Positions 39,985 through 48,396 of a stretch of DNA of 64,000 nt are shown piece after piece. The notes under the pieces are model-generated. The model saw nothing but the letters and a program-made list of their open reading frames with translations, was not told the origin of the DNA and searched no databases. Made by a program: the position numbers and the translations under genes. The stretch comes from Pseudomonas sp. Irchel 3A7 (GTDB lineage: Bacteria; Pseudomonadota; Gammaproteobacteria; Pseudomonadales; Pseudomonadaceae): the NCBI RefSeq assembly GCF_900187565.1, contig NZ_FYED01000016.1:62001-126000 (forward strand). The letters run 5' to 3'. How positions within the stretch are numbered: position 1 is the first letter of the stretch; each line of letters begins with the position of its first letter.

Positions 39985-41499
39985 ATGTTCGAATCCGCCG
40001 AAATCGATCACACCATCGACAAAGAAACCTACGAAGCCGAAGTGCCGGCTCTGCGCGAAGCCCTGCTCGAAGCGCAGTTCGAACTTCAGCAACAAAAGCG
40101 CTTCCCGGTGATCATCCTGATCAACGGCATCGAAGGTGCCGGCAAGGGCGAGACGGTCAAGTTGCTTAATGAATGGATGGACCCGCGACTGATCGAGGTC
40201 CGCACCTTCGACCAGCAAACCGACGAAGAACTGGCGCGGCCACCGGCCTGGCGCTATTGGCGGATGCTGCCGGCCAAGGGGCGCATGGGGATTTTTTTCG
40301 GCAATTGGTACAGCCAGATCCTGCAGGCCCGGGTCCATGGCGTGATCAAGGATCCCCGGCTGGACCAAGGCATCAACGGTGCCGAACGGCTGGAAAAAAT
40401 GCTGTGCGATGAAGGCGCGCTGATCTTCAAGTTCTGGTTCCACCTGTCCAAGAAGCAAATGAAAGCACGCCTCAAGGCGCTGGCCGATGATCCGTTGCAC
40501 AGCTGGCGCATCAGTCCGCTGGACTGGCAGCAGTCCGAAACCTACGACAGGTTCGTCAAATTCGGCGAACGGGTTCTGCGTCGCACCAGCCGTGATTATG
40601 CGCCCTGGCATGTCATCGCCGGGGTGGATGCGAACTATCGCAGCCTGGTGGTCGGCAAGATTCTGCTCGAAGGCCTGCAAGCCGCGCTGAAACGGCCGAA
40701 AATCCACCCGGAAAAAGTCAGCGCCGCGCCGGTGTTTCCCAGCGTTGATCAAGTGAACCTGCTTGATAGTCTCGACCTGACCCTGCGTCTGTCCAAGGAC
40801 GACTATGAAGAGCAGTTGATCGCCGAACAGGCGCGCTTCTCAGGATTGATGCGTGACAAGCGCATGCGGCGCCATGCACTGGTGGCGGTGTTCGAAGGCA
40901 ATGATGCGGCGGGCAAGGGCGGGGCGATTCGCCGGGTGGCCGCGGCACTGGACCCGCGTCAGTACAACATCGTGCCAATTGCCGCACCGACCGAAGAGGA
41001 GCGGGCGCAGCCTTATCTCTGGCGTTTCTGGCGGCATATTCCGGCGCGGGGCAAATTCACCGTGTTTGATCGCTCCTGGTATGGCCGGGTGCTGGTTGAG
41101 CGGGTCGAAGGCTTTTGCAGTCCGGCGGACTGGTTGCGCGCCTACAGTGAAATCAACGATTTCGAAGAACAGGTCACCGACGCCGGGGTGATCGTGGTCA
41201 AGTTCTGGCTGGCCATCGATAAGCAGACGCAATTGGAGCGCTTCCAGGAACGCGAAGAAATCCCCTTCAAACGCTTCAAGATCACCGAGGATGACTGGCG
41301 CAATCGCGACAAATGGGATGACTACCGCGCGGCTGTCGGCGACATGGTCGACCGCACCAGCACCGAGATCTCGCCCTGGACATTGATCGAAGCCAATGAC
41401 AAGCGCTGGGCGCGGGTCAAGGTCTTGCGCACGATCAACCATGCGTTGGAGGAAGCGTTCGAAAACTCAGACAAGCGAGCGCGCAAGGGCAAGAAGTGA
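39985..41499 (+). CDS. pap: Polyphosphate:AMP phosphotransferase (tandem-domain PPK2, class II)
   Basis: A 504-residue protein made of two PPK2 domains. Domain 1 (about residues 35-240) has the Walker A INGIEGAGKGETVKLL and domain 2 (about 270-495) has FEGNDAAGKGGAIRRVAAAL followed by DRSWYGRVLVERVEGF and KFWLAIDKQTQLERFQ. Two-domain class II PPK2 enzymes phosphorylate AMP to ADP with polyphosphate as donor; activity usually resides in the C-terminal domain, and here too domain 1 lacks the DRSWYGR lid motif (it reads FGNWYSQ). ATG 39985 follows GGAAGGGAGC. Transcribed alone; no clear terminator. Confidence 0.92.
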   Translation: MFESAEIDHTIDKETYEAEVPALREALLEAQFELQQQKRFPVIILINGIEGAGKGETVKLLNEWMDPRLIEVRTFDQQTDEELARPPAWRYWRMLPAKGRMGIFFGNWYSQILQARVHGVIKDPRLDQGINGAERLEKMLCDEGALIFKFWFHLSKKQMKARLKALADDPLHSWRISPLDWQQSETYDRFVKFGERVLRRTSRDYAPWHVIAGVDANYRSLVVGKILLEGLQAALKRPKIHPEKVSAAPVFPSVDQVNLLDSLDLTLRLSKDDYEEQLIAEQARFSGLMRDKRMRRHALVAVFEGNDAAGKGGAIRRVAAALDPRQYNIVPIAAPTEEERAQPYLWRFWRHIPARGKFTVFDRSWYGRVLVERVEGFCSPADWLRAYSEINDFEEQVTDAGVIVVKFWLAIDKQTQLERFQEREEIPFKRFKITEDDWRNRDKWDDYRAAVGDMVDRTSTEISPWTLIEANDKRWARVKVLRTINHALEEAFENSDKRARKGKK

Positions 41500-41601
41500 G
41501 GCGATGGTTACGCATACGCGGGGTGAATGATTGTCGCGGTCGGTAATTGAGTGGGCTTATGCTCGGGCCATTCCTAACCGACAACAACAATGAGGTATGC
41601 C

Positions 41602-42786
41602 ATGCGTGAAGTGGTGATCGTCGACAGCGTGCGGACCGGCCTGGCCAAATCCTTTCGCGGCAAGTTCAACATGACCCGTCCGGACGACATGGCGGCGCAT
41701 TGTGTCGACGCCTTGCTGGCGCGCACCGGCATCGATCCGGCCAGCGTCGAGGACTGCATCGTCGGCGCCGGCTCCAACGAAGGCGCTCAGGGTTACAACA
41801 TCGGGCGCAACGTCGCGGTACTGTCGGGCCTGGGCATCGGCACCGCCGGCATGACCCTCAACCGCTTCTGCTCGTCGGGCTTGCAGGCCATCGCCATCGC
41901 CGCCAACCAGATCGCCTCGGGCTGCAGCGACATCATCGTCGCCGGCGGTGTCGAGTCGATCAGCCTGACCATGAAAAGCGTCAACACCGACCACCTGATC
42001 AACCCGCTGCTCAAGGAGCAGGTGCCGGGCATCTACTTCCCGATGGGGCAGACGGCCGAAATCGTCGCGCGTCGCTACGACGTCAGCCGCGAAGCACAGG
42101 ATCTCTACGCCCTGCAAAGCCAGCAACGCACCGCCCAGGCGCAGGCTGACCGGTTGTTCGACGATGAAATCGTGCCGATGGCGGTGAAATACCGCGTTGA
42201 AGACAAAGCCACCGGTCAGGTGCAGATCCTTGAGGGCATTGTCGATCGCGATGACTGCAACCGCCCCGACACCACGCTGCAAAGCCTGGCCGGATTGAAG
42301 CCGGTTTTTGCTGAAGACGGCTCGGTCACCGCCGGCAACTCTTCGCAGCTGTCCGACGGTGCTTCCATGACCCTGGTGATGAGCCTGGAAAAAGCCCTGG
42401 CGCTGGGCTTGAAGCCCAAGGCGTTCTTCCGCGGATTCACCGTGGCGGGGTGCGAGCCGGATGAAATGGGCATCGGCCCGGTGTTCTCAGTGCCGAAGCT
42501 GCTCAAGGCCAAGGGCTTGCAGATCGGCGACATCGATTTGTGGGAGCTCAACGAAGCATTCGCCTCGCAGTGCCTGTATGCGCGTAATCGGTTGGAGATC
42601 GATAACGACAAGTACAACGTCAATGGCGGCTCGATTTCCATCGGCCACCCATTCGGCATGACCGGTTCGCGTCAGGTCGGGCACATCGTTCGCGAGTTGC
42701 AGCGGCGCAATCTGCGGTACGGCATCGTGACCATGTGCGTGGGGGGCGGAATGGGGGCTACCGGGTTGTTTGAGGCGGTGCGCTAA
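41602..42786 (+). CDS. Acetyl-CoA C-acyltransferase (thiolase)
   Basis: A 394-residue thiolase catalysing the thiolytic cleavage or condensation of acyl-CoA with acetyl-CoA. It has the nucleophilic Cys in LNRFCSSGLQAIAIAANQI (about residue 91), WELNEAFASQ, the NVNGGSISIGHPFGMTGSR motif with the catalytic His, and the second Cys in MCVGGGMGATG. Closest in feel to FadI/PaaJ-type degradative thiolases. ATG 41602 is used because GAGGT lies just upstream; an in-frame ATG at 41590 is the alternative. No dehydrogenase or hydratase partner is adjacent. Confidence 0.93.
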   Translation: MREVVIVDSVRTGLAKSFRGKFNMTRPDDMAAHCVDALLARTGIDPASVEDCIVGAGSNEGAQGYNIGRNVAVLSGLGIGTAGMTLNRFCSSGLQAIAIAANQIASGCSDIIVAGGVESISLTMKSVNTDHLINPLLKEQVPGIYFPMGQTAEIVARRYDVSREAQDLYALQSQQRTAQAQADRLFDDEIVPMAVKYRVEDKATGQVQILEGIVDRDDCNRPDTTLQSLAGLKPVFAEDGSVTAGNSSQLSDGASMTLVMSLEKALALGLKPKAFFRGFTVAGCEPDEMGIGPVFSVPKLLKAKGLQIGDIDLWELNEAFASQCLYARNRLEIDNDKYNVNGGSISIGHPFGMTGSRQVGHIVRELQRRNLRYGIVTMCVGGGMGATGLFEAVR

Positions 42787-42819
42787 ACACCTTGGGTTTT
42801 GCATTGACTGATAGATAGC

Positions 42820-42877
42820 TTTCGCGAGCAGGCTCGCTCCCACATGGATCCTGTGGGAGCGAGCCTGCTCGCGAAGG
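42820..42877. repeat. REP pair, class GCGAGCAGGCTCGC (copy 5)
   Basis: TTTCGCGAGCAGGCTCGCTC.. and the complement, only about 6 bases apart, forming an almost continuous hairpin after the thiolase gene. Confidence 0.92.
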
Positions 42878-42889
42878 CAGCGACTCGGT

Positions 42890-43048
42890 CTATCTATTCA
42901 TACTCAAAGACTGCACCCGCTTGATATAAGTCCGGACTTCCCGCCCAAACGGTCCCTCCAGCGTGTTTTCCCGAGTGCGGAAATACAACTTCCTTGCGAC
43001 CTGCACAGTTTCATTCGCGGCCCGACGCAAACTGTCCCTGTGTGCCAC
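42890..43048 (-). CDS. Possible small protein (52 aa) or gene remnant
   Basis: On the reverse strand a GTG at 43048 opens 52 codons, beginning MAHRDSLRRAANETVQVARK, continuing LYFRTRENTLEGPFGREVRT and ending YIKRVQSLSMNR. The composition (charged, helix-like, G/C preferred at third positions) looks more like protein than noise, and there is a TAG just upstream in frame. The ribosome site is weak (AGGCGCACTACC). It fills a gap otherwise empty between a REP pair and the EamA gene. It may be a real small ORF or a decayed gene; I recognise no family. Confidence 0.35.
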   Translation of the reverse strand: MAHRDSLRRAANETVQVARKLYFRTRENTLEGPFGREVRTYIKRVQSLSMNR

Positions 43049-43099
43049 ACGGTAGTGCGCCTAGAATGACGGATCTAGACACTTGGCTTTGGGGTTCGC

Positions 43100-44059
43100 A
43101 TGCACATTTCATCCGGTCGCTGGGTTTACGGTCTGCTCCTGGCCTTGTTGACTGCGTTGCTGTGGGGAATCCTGCCGATCAAACTCAAACAGGTATTGCT
43201 GGTGATGGACCCTGTCACGGTGACCTGGTTTCGCCTGATGGTCTCCGGTGGCTGCCTGTTCATTTACCTGGCGGCAACCAGGCGTCTGCCGAGTCGCAAA
43301 GTGCTGGGGCCGCGCGGCGGCTGGCTGGTGTTGATGGCGGTACTCGGCCTGGTGGGCAACTACGTGCTGTATCTGATGGGCCTGAATCTGCTCAGCCCCG
43401 GGACCGCACAATTGGTGGTGCAGATGGGCCCGATCATGTTGCTGATTGCCAGCGTGTTTGTGTTCAAGGAGCGTTTCAGCCTGGGGCAGGGGATTGGCTT
43501 GCTGGTCCTGCTGATCGGCTTTGCCCTGTTTTTCAATCAGCGTCTGAGTGAGTTGCTCACCTCGTTGACCGACTACACCGCCGGTGTGTTGCTGGTGTTG
43601 TTCGCGTCCACGGTCTGGACCTTTTATGCCTTGGGGCAAAAGCAATTGCTGACGGTGTGGAATTCGCTGCAGGTGATGATGGTGATCTACCTGTTTTGCG
43701 GACTGTTGCTGACGCCGTGGGTACATCCGCTGGAAGCGCTGCAACTGAACCCGTTGCAAGGCTGGCTGCTGCTGGCGTGCTGCATGAACACCCTGATTGC
43801 CTACGGCGCATTTGCCGAAGCCCTGGCCCATTGGGAAGCCTCGCGGGTCAGCGCAACGCTGGCGATTACGCCGTTGGTGACCTTTGGCGCCGTGGCGCTG
43901 GCGGCCTGGTGGTGGCCGGAATATGTGCATGCCGAGACGATCAACGGCCTGGGGTATGGCGGGGCGGTGTTGGTGGTGCTGGGGTCGGCGCTGGTGGCGT
44001 TGGGGCCGTCGTTGATTGCCGGGTTGAAGGCGCGGAAAGTGCGGATGGCCGCCAGTTAG
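43100..44059 (+). CDS. EamA/DMT-family transporter
   Basis: A 319-residue membrane protein with ten predicted helices in two five-helix EamA repeats. Repeat 1 starts YGLLLALLTALLWGILPIKL with PVTVTWFRLMVSGG; repeat 2 starts YTAGVLLVLFASTVWTFYAL. The motif LSPGTAQLVVQMGPIMLLIA is typical of the drug/metabolite exporter family. Exporters of this type move amino acids, nucleosides or drugs; substrate unknown here. Convergent with fumC, separated by a REP pair. Confidence 0.9.
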   Translation: MHISSGRWVYGLLLALLTALLWGILPIKLKQVLLVMDPVTVTWFRLMVSGGCLFIYLAATRRLPSRKVLGPRGGWLVLMAVLGLVGNYVLYLMGLNLLSPGTAQLVVQMGPIMLLIASVFVFKERFSLGQGIGLLVLLIGFALFFNQRLSELLTSLTDYTAGVLLVLFASTVWTFYALGQKQLLTVWNSLQVMMVIYLFCGLLLTPWVHPLEALQLNPLQGWLLLACCMNTLIAYGAFAEALAHWEASRVSATLAITPLVTFGAVALAAWWWPEYVHAETINGLGYGGAVLVVLGSALVALGPSLIAGLKARKVRMAAS

Positions 44060-44073
44060 ACCGTGTCATCGTT

Positions 44074-44132
44074 TTTCGCGAGCAGGCTCGCTCCCACAAC
44101 AGTTAAATGTGGGAGCGAGCCTGCTCGCGAAG
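44074..44132. repeat. REP pair, class GCGAGCAGGCTCGC (copy 6)
   Basis: Two inverted units 9 bases apart in the convergent gap between eamA and fumC; the only candidate transcript barrier there. Confidence 0.9.
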
Positions 44133-44156
44133 ACGGAGTATCAGGCGCTATAAATC

Positions 44157-45551
44157 TCAGCCCTTGGCCCCAGCCTCCAGCATATTCTCCGGCCGCACCC
44201 ACGCATCAAACTGTTCATCGGTCAGATACCCCAGCTGCAACGCCGCCTCCCGCAACGTCAGCCCTTCGCTGTAAGCCTTCTTGGCAATCTCCGCCGATTT
44301 GTCATAGCCGATGTGCGGGTTCAGCGCCGTCACCAGCATCAAGCCGCGTTCCAGATGCGCAGCCATTTGCCCGGCGTCCGGCTCAAGGCCGGCGATACAG
44401 TGCTGCTGGAAGTTGCTGCAGCCATCGGCCAGCAGCCGGATCGATTGCAGCAGGTTGTGGATGATCACCGGTTTGAACACGTTCAATTGCAAGTGCCCCT
44501 GGCTCGCGGCGAAACCGATGGTGACGTCGTTGCCCAGGACCTGGCAGGCCAGCATCGACAGCGCTTCGCACTGGGTCGGGTTGACCTTGCCGGGCATGAT
44601 CGAACTGCCCGGTTCGTTGGCCGGCAGTTTCACTTCGGCGAAACCGGCGCGCGGGCCGGAGCCGAGCAGGCGCAGGTCGTTGGCGATTTTCATCAGGGCC
44701 ACGGCGAGGGTTTTCAGCGCGCCGGAGAGTGTGGTCAGCGGCTCGTGGCCGGCCAGCGCGGCAAACTTGTTCGGGGCGGTGACGAAAGGCAGGCCGGATA
44801 GCGCTGCCAGCTCCGCAGCGATCGCTTCACCAAAGCCGTGCGGCGAGTTCAGTCCGGTGCCCACGGCGGTGCCACCCTGAGCCAGTTCGCAAACTGCCGG
44901 CAGGGCACTGCGGATCGCCCGTTCGGCGTAATCGAGTTGCGCTATGAACCCGGAAAGTTCCTGGCCGAAGGTGATCGGTGTGGCGTCCATCATGTGGGTA
45001 CGGCCGGTTTTCACCAGTTTCATGTGGCGTGCCGACAGTTCGGCAATGCCGCCGGACAGCTCGGCGATGGCCGGCAGCAATTGCTGCTGCACCGCCTGGG
45101 CCGCGGCGATGTGCATGGCGGTGGGGAAGCAGTCGTTGGAACTCTGGGAGCGATTGACGTGATCGTTGGGGTGCACCGGGGACTTGCCGCCACGCGGGTT
45201 GCCGGCCAGTTCGTTGGCGCGACCGGCGATCACTTCGTTGACGTTCATGTTGCTCTGGGTGCCGCTGCCGGTTTGCCAGACCACCAGCGGAAACTGGTCG
45301 TCGTGATTGCCGTCGAGCACTTCGTCGGCGGCCTGTTCGATTAGGCGGGCGATATCGGCGGGCAGGTCGCCATTGCGGTCGTTGACCCGTGCCGCGGCTT
45401 TCTTGATCAGCGCAAGAGCGTGCAGAACCGCCAGCGGCATACGTTCGTTGCCGATGGCAAAGTTGACCAGCGAGCGTTGTGTCTGAGCACCCCAGTAGGC
45501 CTCATCCGGGACTTCAACCTGGCCAAGGCTGTCGGTTTCGATACGGCTCAT
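44157..45551 (-). CDS. fumC: Class II fumarate hydratase
   Basis: The 464-residue iron-independent fumarase of the TCA cycle (fumarate to malate, cytosolic tetramer). Active-site motifs: SGTQSNMNVNEVIA, SSNDCFPTAMHIAA, the catalytic-His segment KTGRTHMMDATPI, and the fumarase/aspartase signature GSSIMPGKVNPTQ. The start follows CAGGAGTG. It is divergent from the DUF2059-bolA genes, an arrangement like that of the fumC2 locus in P. aeruginosa. It is not next to sodA or fagA, so it is probably not the iron-starvation fumC of the Fur operon. Confidence 0.96.
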   Translation of the reverse strand: MSRIETDSLGQVEVPDEAYWGAQTQRSLVNFAIGNERMPLAVLHALALIKKAAARVNDRNGDLPADIARLIEQAADEVLDGNHDDQFPLVVWQTGSGTQSNMNVNEVIAGRANELAGNPRGGKSPVHPNDHVNRSQSSNDCFPTAMHIAAAQAVQQQLLPAIAELSGGIAELSARHMKLVKTGRTHMMDATPITFGQELSGFIAQLDYAERAIRSALPAVCELAQGGTAVGTGLNSPHGFGEAIAAELAALSGLPFVTAPNKFAALAGHEPLTTLSGALKTLAVALMKIANDLRLLGSGPRAGFAEVKLPANEPGSSIMPGKVNPTQCEALSMLACQVLGNDVTIGFAASQGHLQLNVFKPVIIHNLLQSIRLLADGCSNFQQHCIAGLEPDAGQMAAHLERGLMLVTALNPHIGYDKSAEIAKKAYSEGLTLREAALQLGYLTDEQFDAWVRPENMLEAGAKG

Positions 45552-45743
45552 CGGTCACACTCCTGTAGGTCTGATTGCGCAGTTTAGGCCGTGATCGACG
45601 GCCGGGGTTCCATCAGTCTCGATTCTGTCCATTGAACCCCTCTAAATCAGGCGCGACAAGGCTTGGGGTTGAGTGACACACTTTTTTAGGCGCAGAATGG
45701 ACGTCCTTGGGGTTTTACCTCGCCTGCTAGAAAAGGAAACTCG

Positions 45744-46268
45744 ATGACTCGTCTTCGTGCCATCTGTACCGCGGTTGCATTGGTTTGTGCCAGCGGCCAG
45801 GTTCTTGCCGACACCGCCAGCCACAACGCCAGTGCCGAGGCTTTCCTGACCCTGGCACATGCTGACAAACTGGGCACTCCGGTGTACATGCAAGTACAGC
45901 AAATGTTCGCCCAGCGCTTCCAGCAAACCAAAGCCCCGGAATCGAAAAAAGCTGTCCTGGAAACCTACCAGGCCAAGGCCAACGCCGCCCTCGACCAGGC
46001 CATTGGCTGGAACAAGCTGAAGCCGGACATGGTCAAGCTCTACACCACCAACTTCACCGAATCCGAGCTCAAGGACCTGGTGGCGTTCTACAAGTCGCCA
46101 CTGGGCAAGAAAGTCCTGGAAAAAATGCCGCAGCTGACTCAGCAATCGGCCCAGATGACCCAGGCCAAACTCGAAAGCGCAGTGCCCGTGGTCAACAAGC
46201 TGCTGGCTGACATGACGGCCGAGCTGACGCCGAAAGACGCAGCAGCGCCAGCCAAGAAAAAGCCTTAA
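45744..46268 (+). CDS. DUF2059 exported protein
   Basis: A 174-residue protein with signal peptide (RAICTAVALVCASGQVLA, cleavage near residue 23) and an alpha-helical DUF2059 core: YTTNFTESELKDLVAFYKSPLGKKVLEKMP is the family hallmark. It ends in a basic PAKKKP tail. Function unknown; probably periplasmic. Twelve bases before bolA, so likely co-transcribed with it. Confidence 0.9.
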   Translation: MTRLRAICTAVALVCASGQVLADTASHNASAEAFLTLAHADKLGTPVYMQVQQMFAQRFQQTKAPESKKAVLETYQAKANAALDQAIGWNKLKPDMVKLYTTNFTESELKDLVAFYKSPLGKKVLEKMPQLTQQSAQMTQAKLESAVPVVNKLLADMTAELTPKDAAAPAKKKP

Positions 46269-46280
46269 GCGGAGTTTGGT

Positions 46281-46580
46281 ATGACCATGCAACAACGCAT
46301 CGAATCGACGTTGGGCCTGCTGCAGCCCGAGCATCTGCAAGTGCTGGATGAAAGCCATATGCACAGTCGCGGGTTGCAGACCCACTTCAAGGCCGTGGTG
46401 GTCAGCCAGCAGTTCGAAGGGCTCAATCGCGTCAAGCGTCACCAGAAAGTCTACGGCACACTCGGCGAGCTGATGGGCGAGTTCCATGCGTTGGCGCTGC
46501 ATACCTACACGCCGGAGGAATGGGCGCAGATCGAAGCGGCTCCTGCCTCGCCGACCTGTGCCGGCGGCAGCAAGCACTAG
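46281..46580 (+). CDS. bolA: BolA family protein
   Basis: A 99-residue BolA: MTMQQRIESTLGLLQPEHLQ, the DESHMHSRG..THFKAVVVS core and the FEGLNRVKRHQKVYGTLGEL segment with the invariant His and Arg. BolA pairs with monothiol glutaredoxins through Fe-S clusters and influences morphology and biofilm at stationary phase. The C-terminus ends with Cys in PTCAGGSKH. Encoded after DUF2059 and before the tRNA hydroxylase trhO. Confidence 0.94.
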   Translation: MTMQQRIESTLGLLQPEHLQVLDESHMHSRGLQTHFKAVVVSQQFEGLNRVKRHQKVYGTLGELMGEFHALALHTYTPEEWAQIEAAPASPTCAGGSKH

Positions 46581-46593
46581 CTTGACCGGCTGT

Positions 46594-46687
46594 TGTGGCG
46601 AGGGAGCTTGCTCCCGCTGGAGTGCGAAGCGCTCCCAAGCCTTACGACTGCTTCGCAGCCGAGCGGGAGCAAGCTCCCTCGCCACAA
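46594..46687. repeat. REP pair, class GGGAGCTTGCTCCC with nested inner stem
   Basis: Outer units TGTGGCGAGGGAGCTTGCTC.. and its complement enclose a second inverted repeat TGCGAAGC (46623-46630)/GCTTCGCA (46650-46657), a two-tier cruciform after bolA. Confidence 0.9.
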
Positions 46688-46732
46688 CGGCATCTTGCAG
46701 TCCTAAAATTGCAGGGTTTTTGATAGAATGCG

Positions 46733-46762
46733 AAACGCGCCGCTTACCCGGCGCGTTTTTTT
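46733..46762 (+). terminator. Terminator upstream of trhO
   Basis: AACGCGCCG-CTTAC-CCGGCGCGTT followed by TTTTTTTC, between bolA and trhO. Confidence 0.85.
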
Positions 46763-46810
46763 TCGCATCCGGTTCACCCCTTACGAGGGTAGCCACCTGG
46801 AGATTTACCC

Positions 46811-47752
46811 ATGACACAACAGATTGTCGTGGCGGCACTGTATAAGTTCGTCACCCTGGAAGATTACGTCGCCCTGCGCGAGCCACTGTTGCAAGCGATG
46901 GTCGACAACGGCATCAAAGGCACGCTGCTGATCGCCGAAGAAGGCATCAACGGCACCGTGTCCGGCAGCCGCGAAGGCATCGACGGACTGTTGGCCTGGC
47001 TCAAGAACGACCCGCGTATGGACGACATCGACCACAAAGAGTCGTACTGCGACGAGCAGCCGTTCTACCGCACCAAGGTCAAACTCAAGAAAGAAATCGT
47101 GACCCTCGGCGTTGAAGGCGTGGACCCGAACAAAAAGGTCGGCACCTACGTGGATCCGCAGGACTGGAACGCGCTGATCAGCGATCCGCAAGTCCTGTTG
47201 ATCGATACCCGCAACGACTATGAAGTGTCGATCGGCACCTTCGAAGGCGCGATCGATCCGAAAACCACCAGTTTTCGCGAATTTCCCGACTACATCAAAG
47301 CCAATTTCGACCCGGCCGTACACAAGAAGGTCGCCATGTTCTGCACCGGCGGCATTCGTTGCGAAAAGGCATCGAGCTACATGCTCAGCGAAGGCTTCGA
47401 TGAGGTCTACCACCTCAAGGGTGGCATCCTGAAGTACCTCGAAGAAGTGCCTCAGGAAGAAACCAAGTGGCAGGGCGACTGCTTCGTGTTCGATAACCGC
47501 GTGACGGTTCGCCACGACCTGAGCGAAGGCGACTACGATCAATGTCATGCCTGCCGCACACCGGTCAGTGTCGAAGATCGCGCCTCCGAGCATTACGTGG
47601 CCGGCATCAGTTGCCCGCATTGCTGGGACACGCTGAGCGAGAAAACCCGCCGCAGCGCCATCGATCGGCAAAAGCAGATCGAACTGGCCAAGGCTCGCAA
47701 CATGCCTCACCCGATCGGCTACAACTACAAGCAAGTATCCTCCGAGGCCTGA
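46811..47752 (+). CDS. trhO: tRNA uridine(34) hydroxylase TrhO (YceA, rhodanese family)
   Basis: A 313-residue protein that hydroxylates U34 of certain tRNAs to ho5U using oxygen, a step towards cmo5U. It starts VVAALYKFVTLEDYVALREP, then an N-terminal acylphosphatase-like domain and a rhodanese domain with LIDTRNDYEVSIGTFEGA and the active-site loop MFCTGGIRCEKASSYM (Cys in CTGGIR). The C-terminal zinc-like pairs CHACRTPVS and CPHCWDTL complete the family pattern. Followed 5 bases later by the DsbA-like gene, likely co-transcribed. Confidence 0.95.
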   Translation: MTQQIVVAALYKFVTLEDYVALREPLLQAMVDNGIKGTLLIAEEGINGTVSGSREGIDGLLAWLKNDPRMDDIDHKESYCDEQPFYRTKVKLKKEIVTLGVEGVDPNKKVGTYVDPQDWNALISDPQVLLIDTRNDYEVSIGTFEGAIDPKTTSFREFPDYIKANFDPAVHKKVAMFCTGGIRCEKASSYMLSEGFDEVYHLKGGILKYLEEVPQEETKWQGDCFVFDNRVTVRHDLSEGDYDQCHACRTPVSVEDRASEHYVAGISCPHCWDTLSEKTRRSAIDRQKQIELAKARNMPHPIGYNYKQVSSEA

Positions 47753-47757
47753 ACACC

Positions 47758-48396
47758 ATGACGACTGCCCGCCTGCTCTACGTAATGGACCCGATGTGCT
47801 CCTGGTGCTGGGGCTTTGCTCCGGTAGCCAACGCGTTGGTCGAGCAGGCGGCAGCCGCGGGTGTGGACGTGCATCTGGTGGTGGGCGGTTTGCGCACCGG
47901 CAGCGGCTCGGCACTGGAACCGTCGACCCGGCGCTACATCCTTGAGCACTGGCAGGCGGTCACCGAGGCCACCGGCCAGCCGTTCAAACTGGACGGTGCG
48001 TTGCCCGATGGATTTGTCTACGACACCGAGCCAGCCTGCCGGGCGCTGGTGACGGCACGCAGCCTGGCGCCGGATTGTGCATGGAAGCTGCTCGGGCTGA
48101 TTCAACATGCGTTTTATGCCGAAGGCCGCGACGTGACCCGCGCCAGCGTTCTGGTGGAATTGGCGGAACAGGCCGGTCTGCCGCGCATCGAATTCGCCGC
48201 CGCGTTCGACCGTGCCGATATGCACACCGCAACGGCAGCCGATTTCACCTGGGTCCAGGATCTGGGCATTGCCGGTTTCCCCACCTTGCTGGCTGAGCGC
48301 AATGGTCAATTGGCACTGCTGACCAATGGCTATCAACCGCTCAGTGTGCTGTCTCCGTTGCTCGGCCGCTGGCTGGAGCGCGCTGCCTGTGCATGA
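47758..48396 (+). CDS. DsbA-family thioredoxin-fold protein (FrnE-like)
   Basis: A 212-residue cytoplasmic thioredoxin-fold protein. It starts ARLLYVMDPMCSWCWGFAPV, placing a CSWC redox motif in the DsbA/FrnE position, and has the cis-Pro segment LGIAGFPTLLAERNG near residue 170. No signal peptide, so it probably acts in the cytosol as oxidoreductase or isomerase; FrnE relatives protect against oxidative stress. ATG 47758 is five bases after the trhO stop. The ABC transporter gene overlaps its last codons. Confidence 0.9.
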   Translation: MTTARLLYVMDPMCSWCWGFAPVANALVEQAAAAGVDVHLVVGGLRTGSGSALEPSTRRYILEHWQAVTEATGQPFKLDGALPDGFVYDTEPACRALVTARSLAPDCAWKLLGLIQHAFYAEGRDVTRASVLVELAEQAGLPRIEFAAAFDRADMHTATAADFTWVQDLGIAGFPTLLAERNGQLALLTNGYQPLSVLSPLLGRWLERAACA

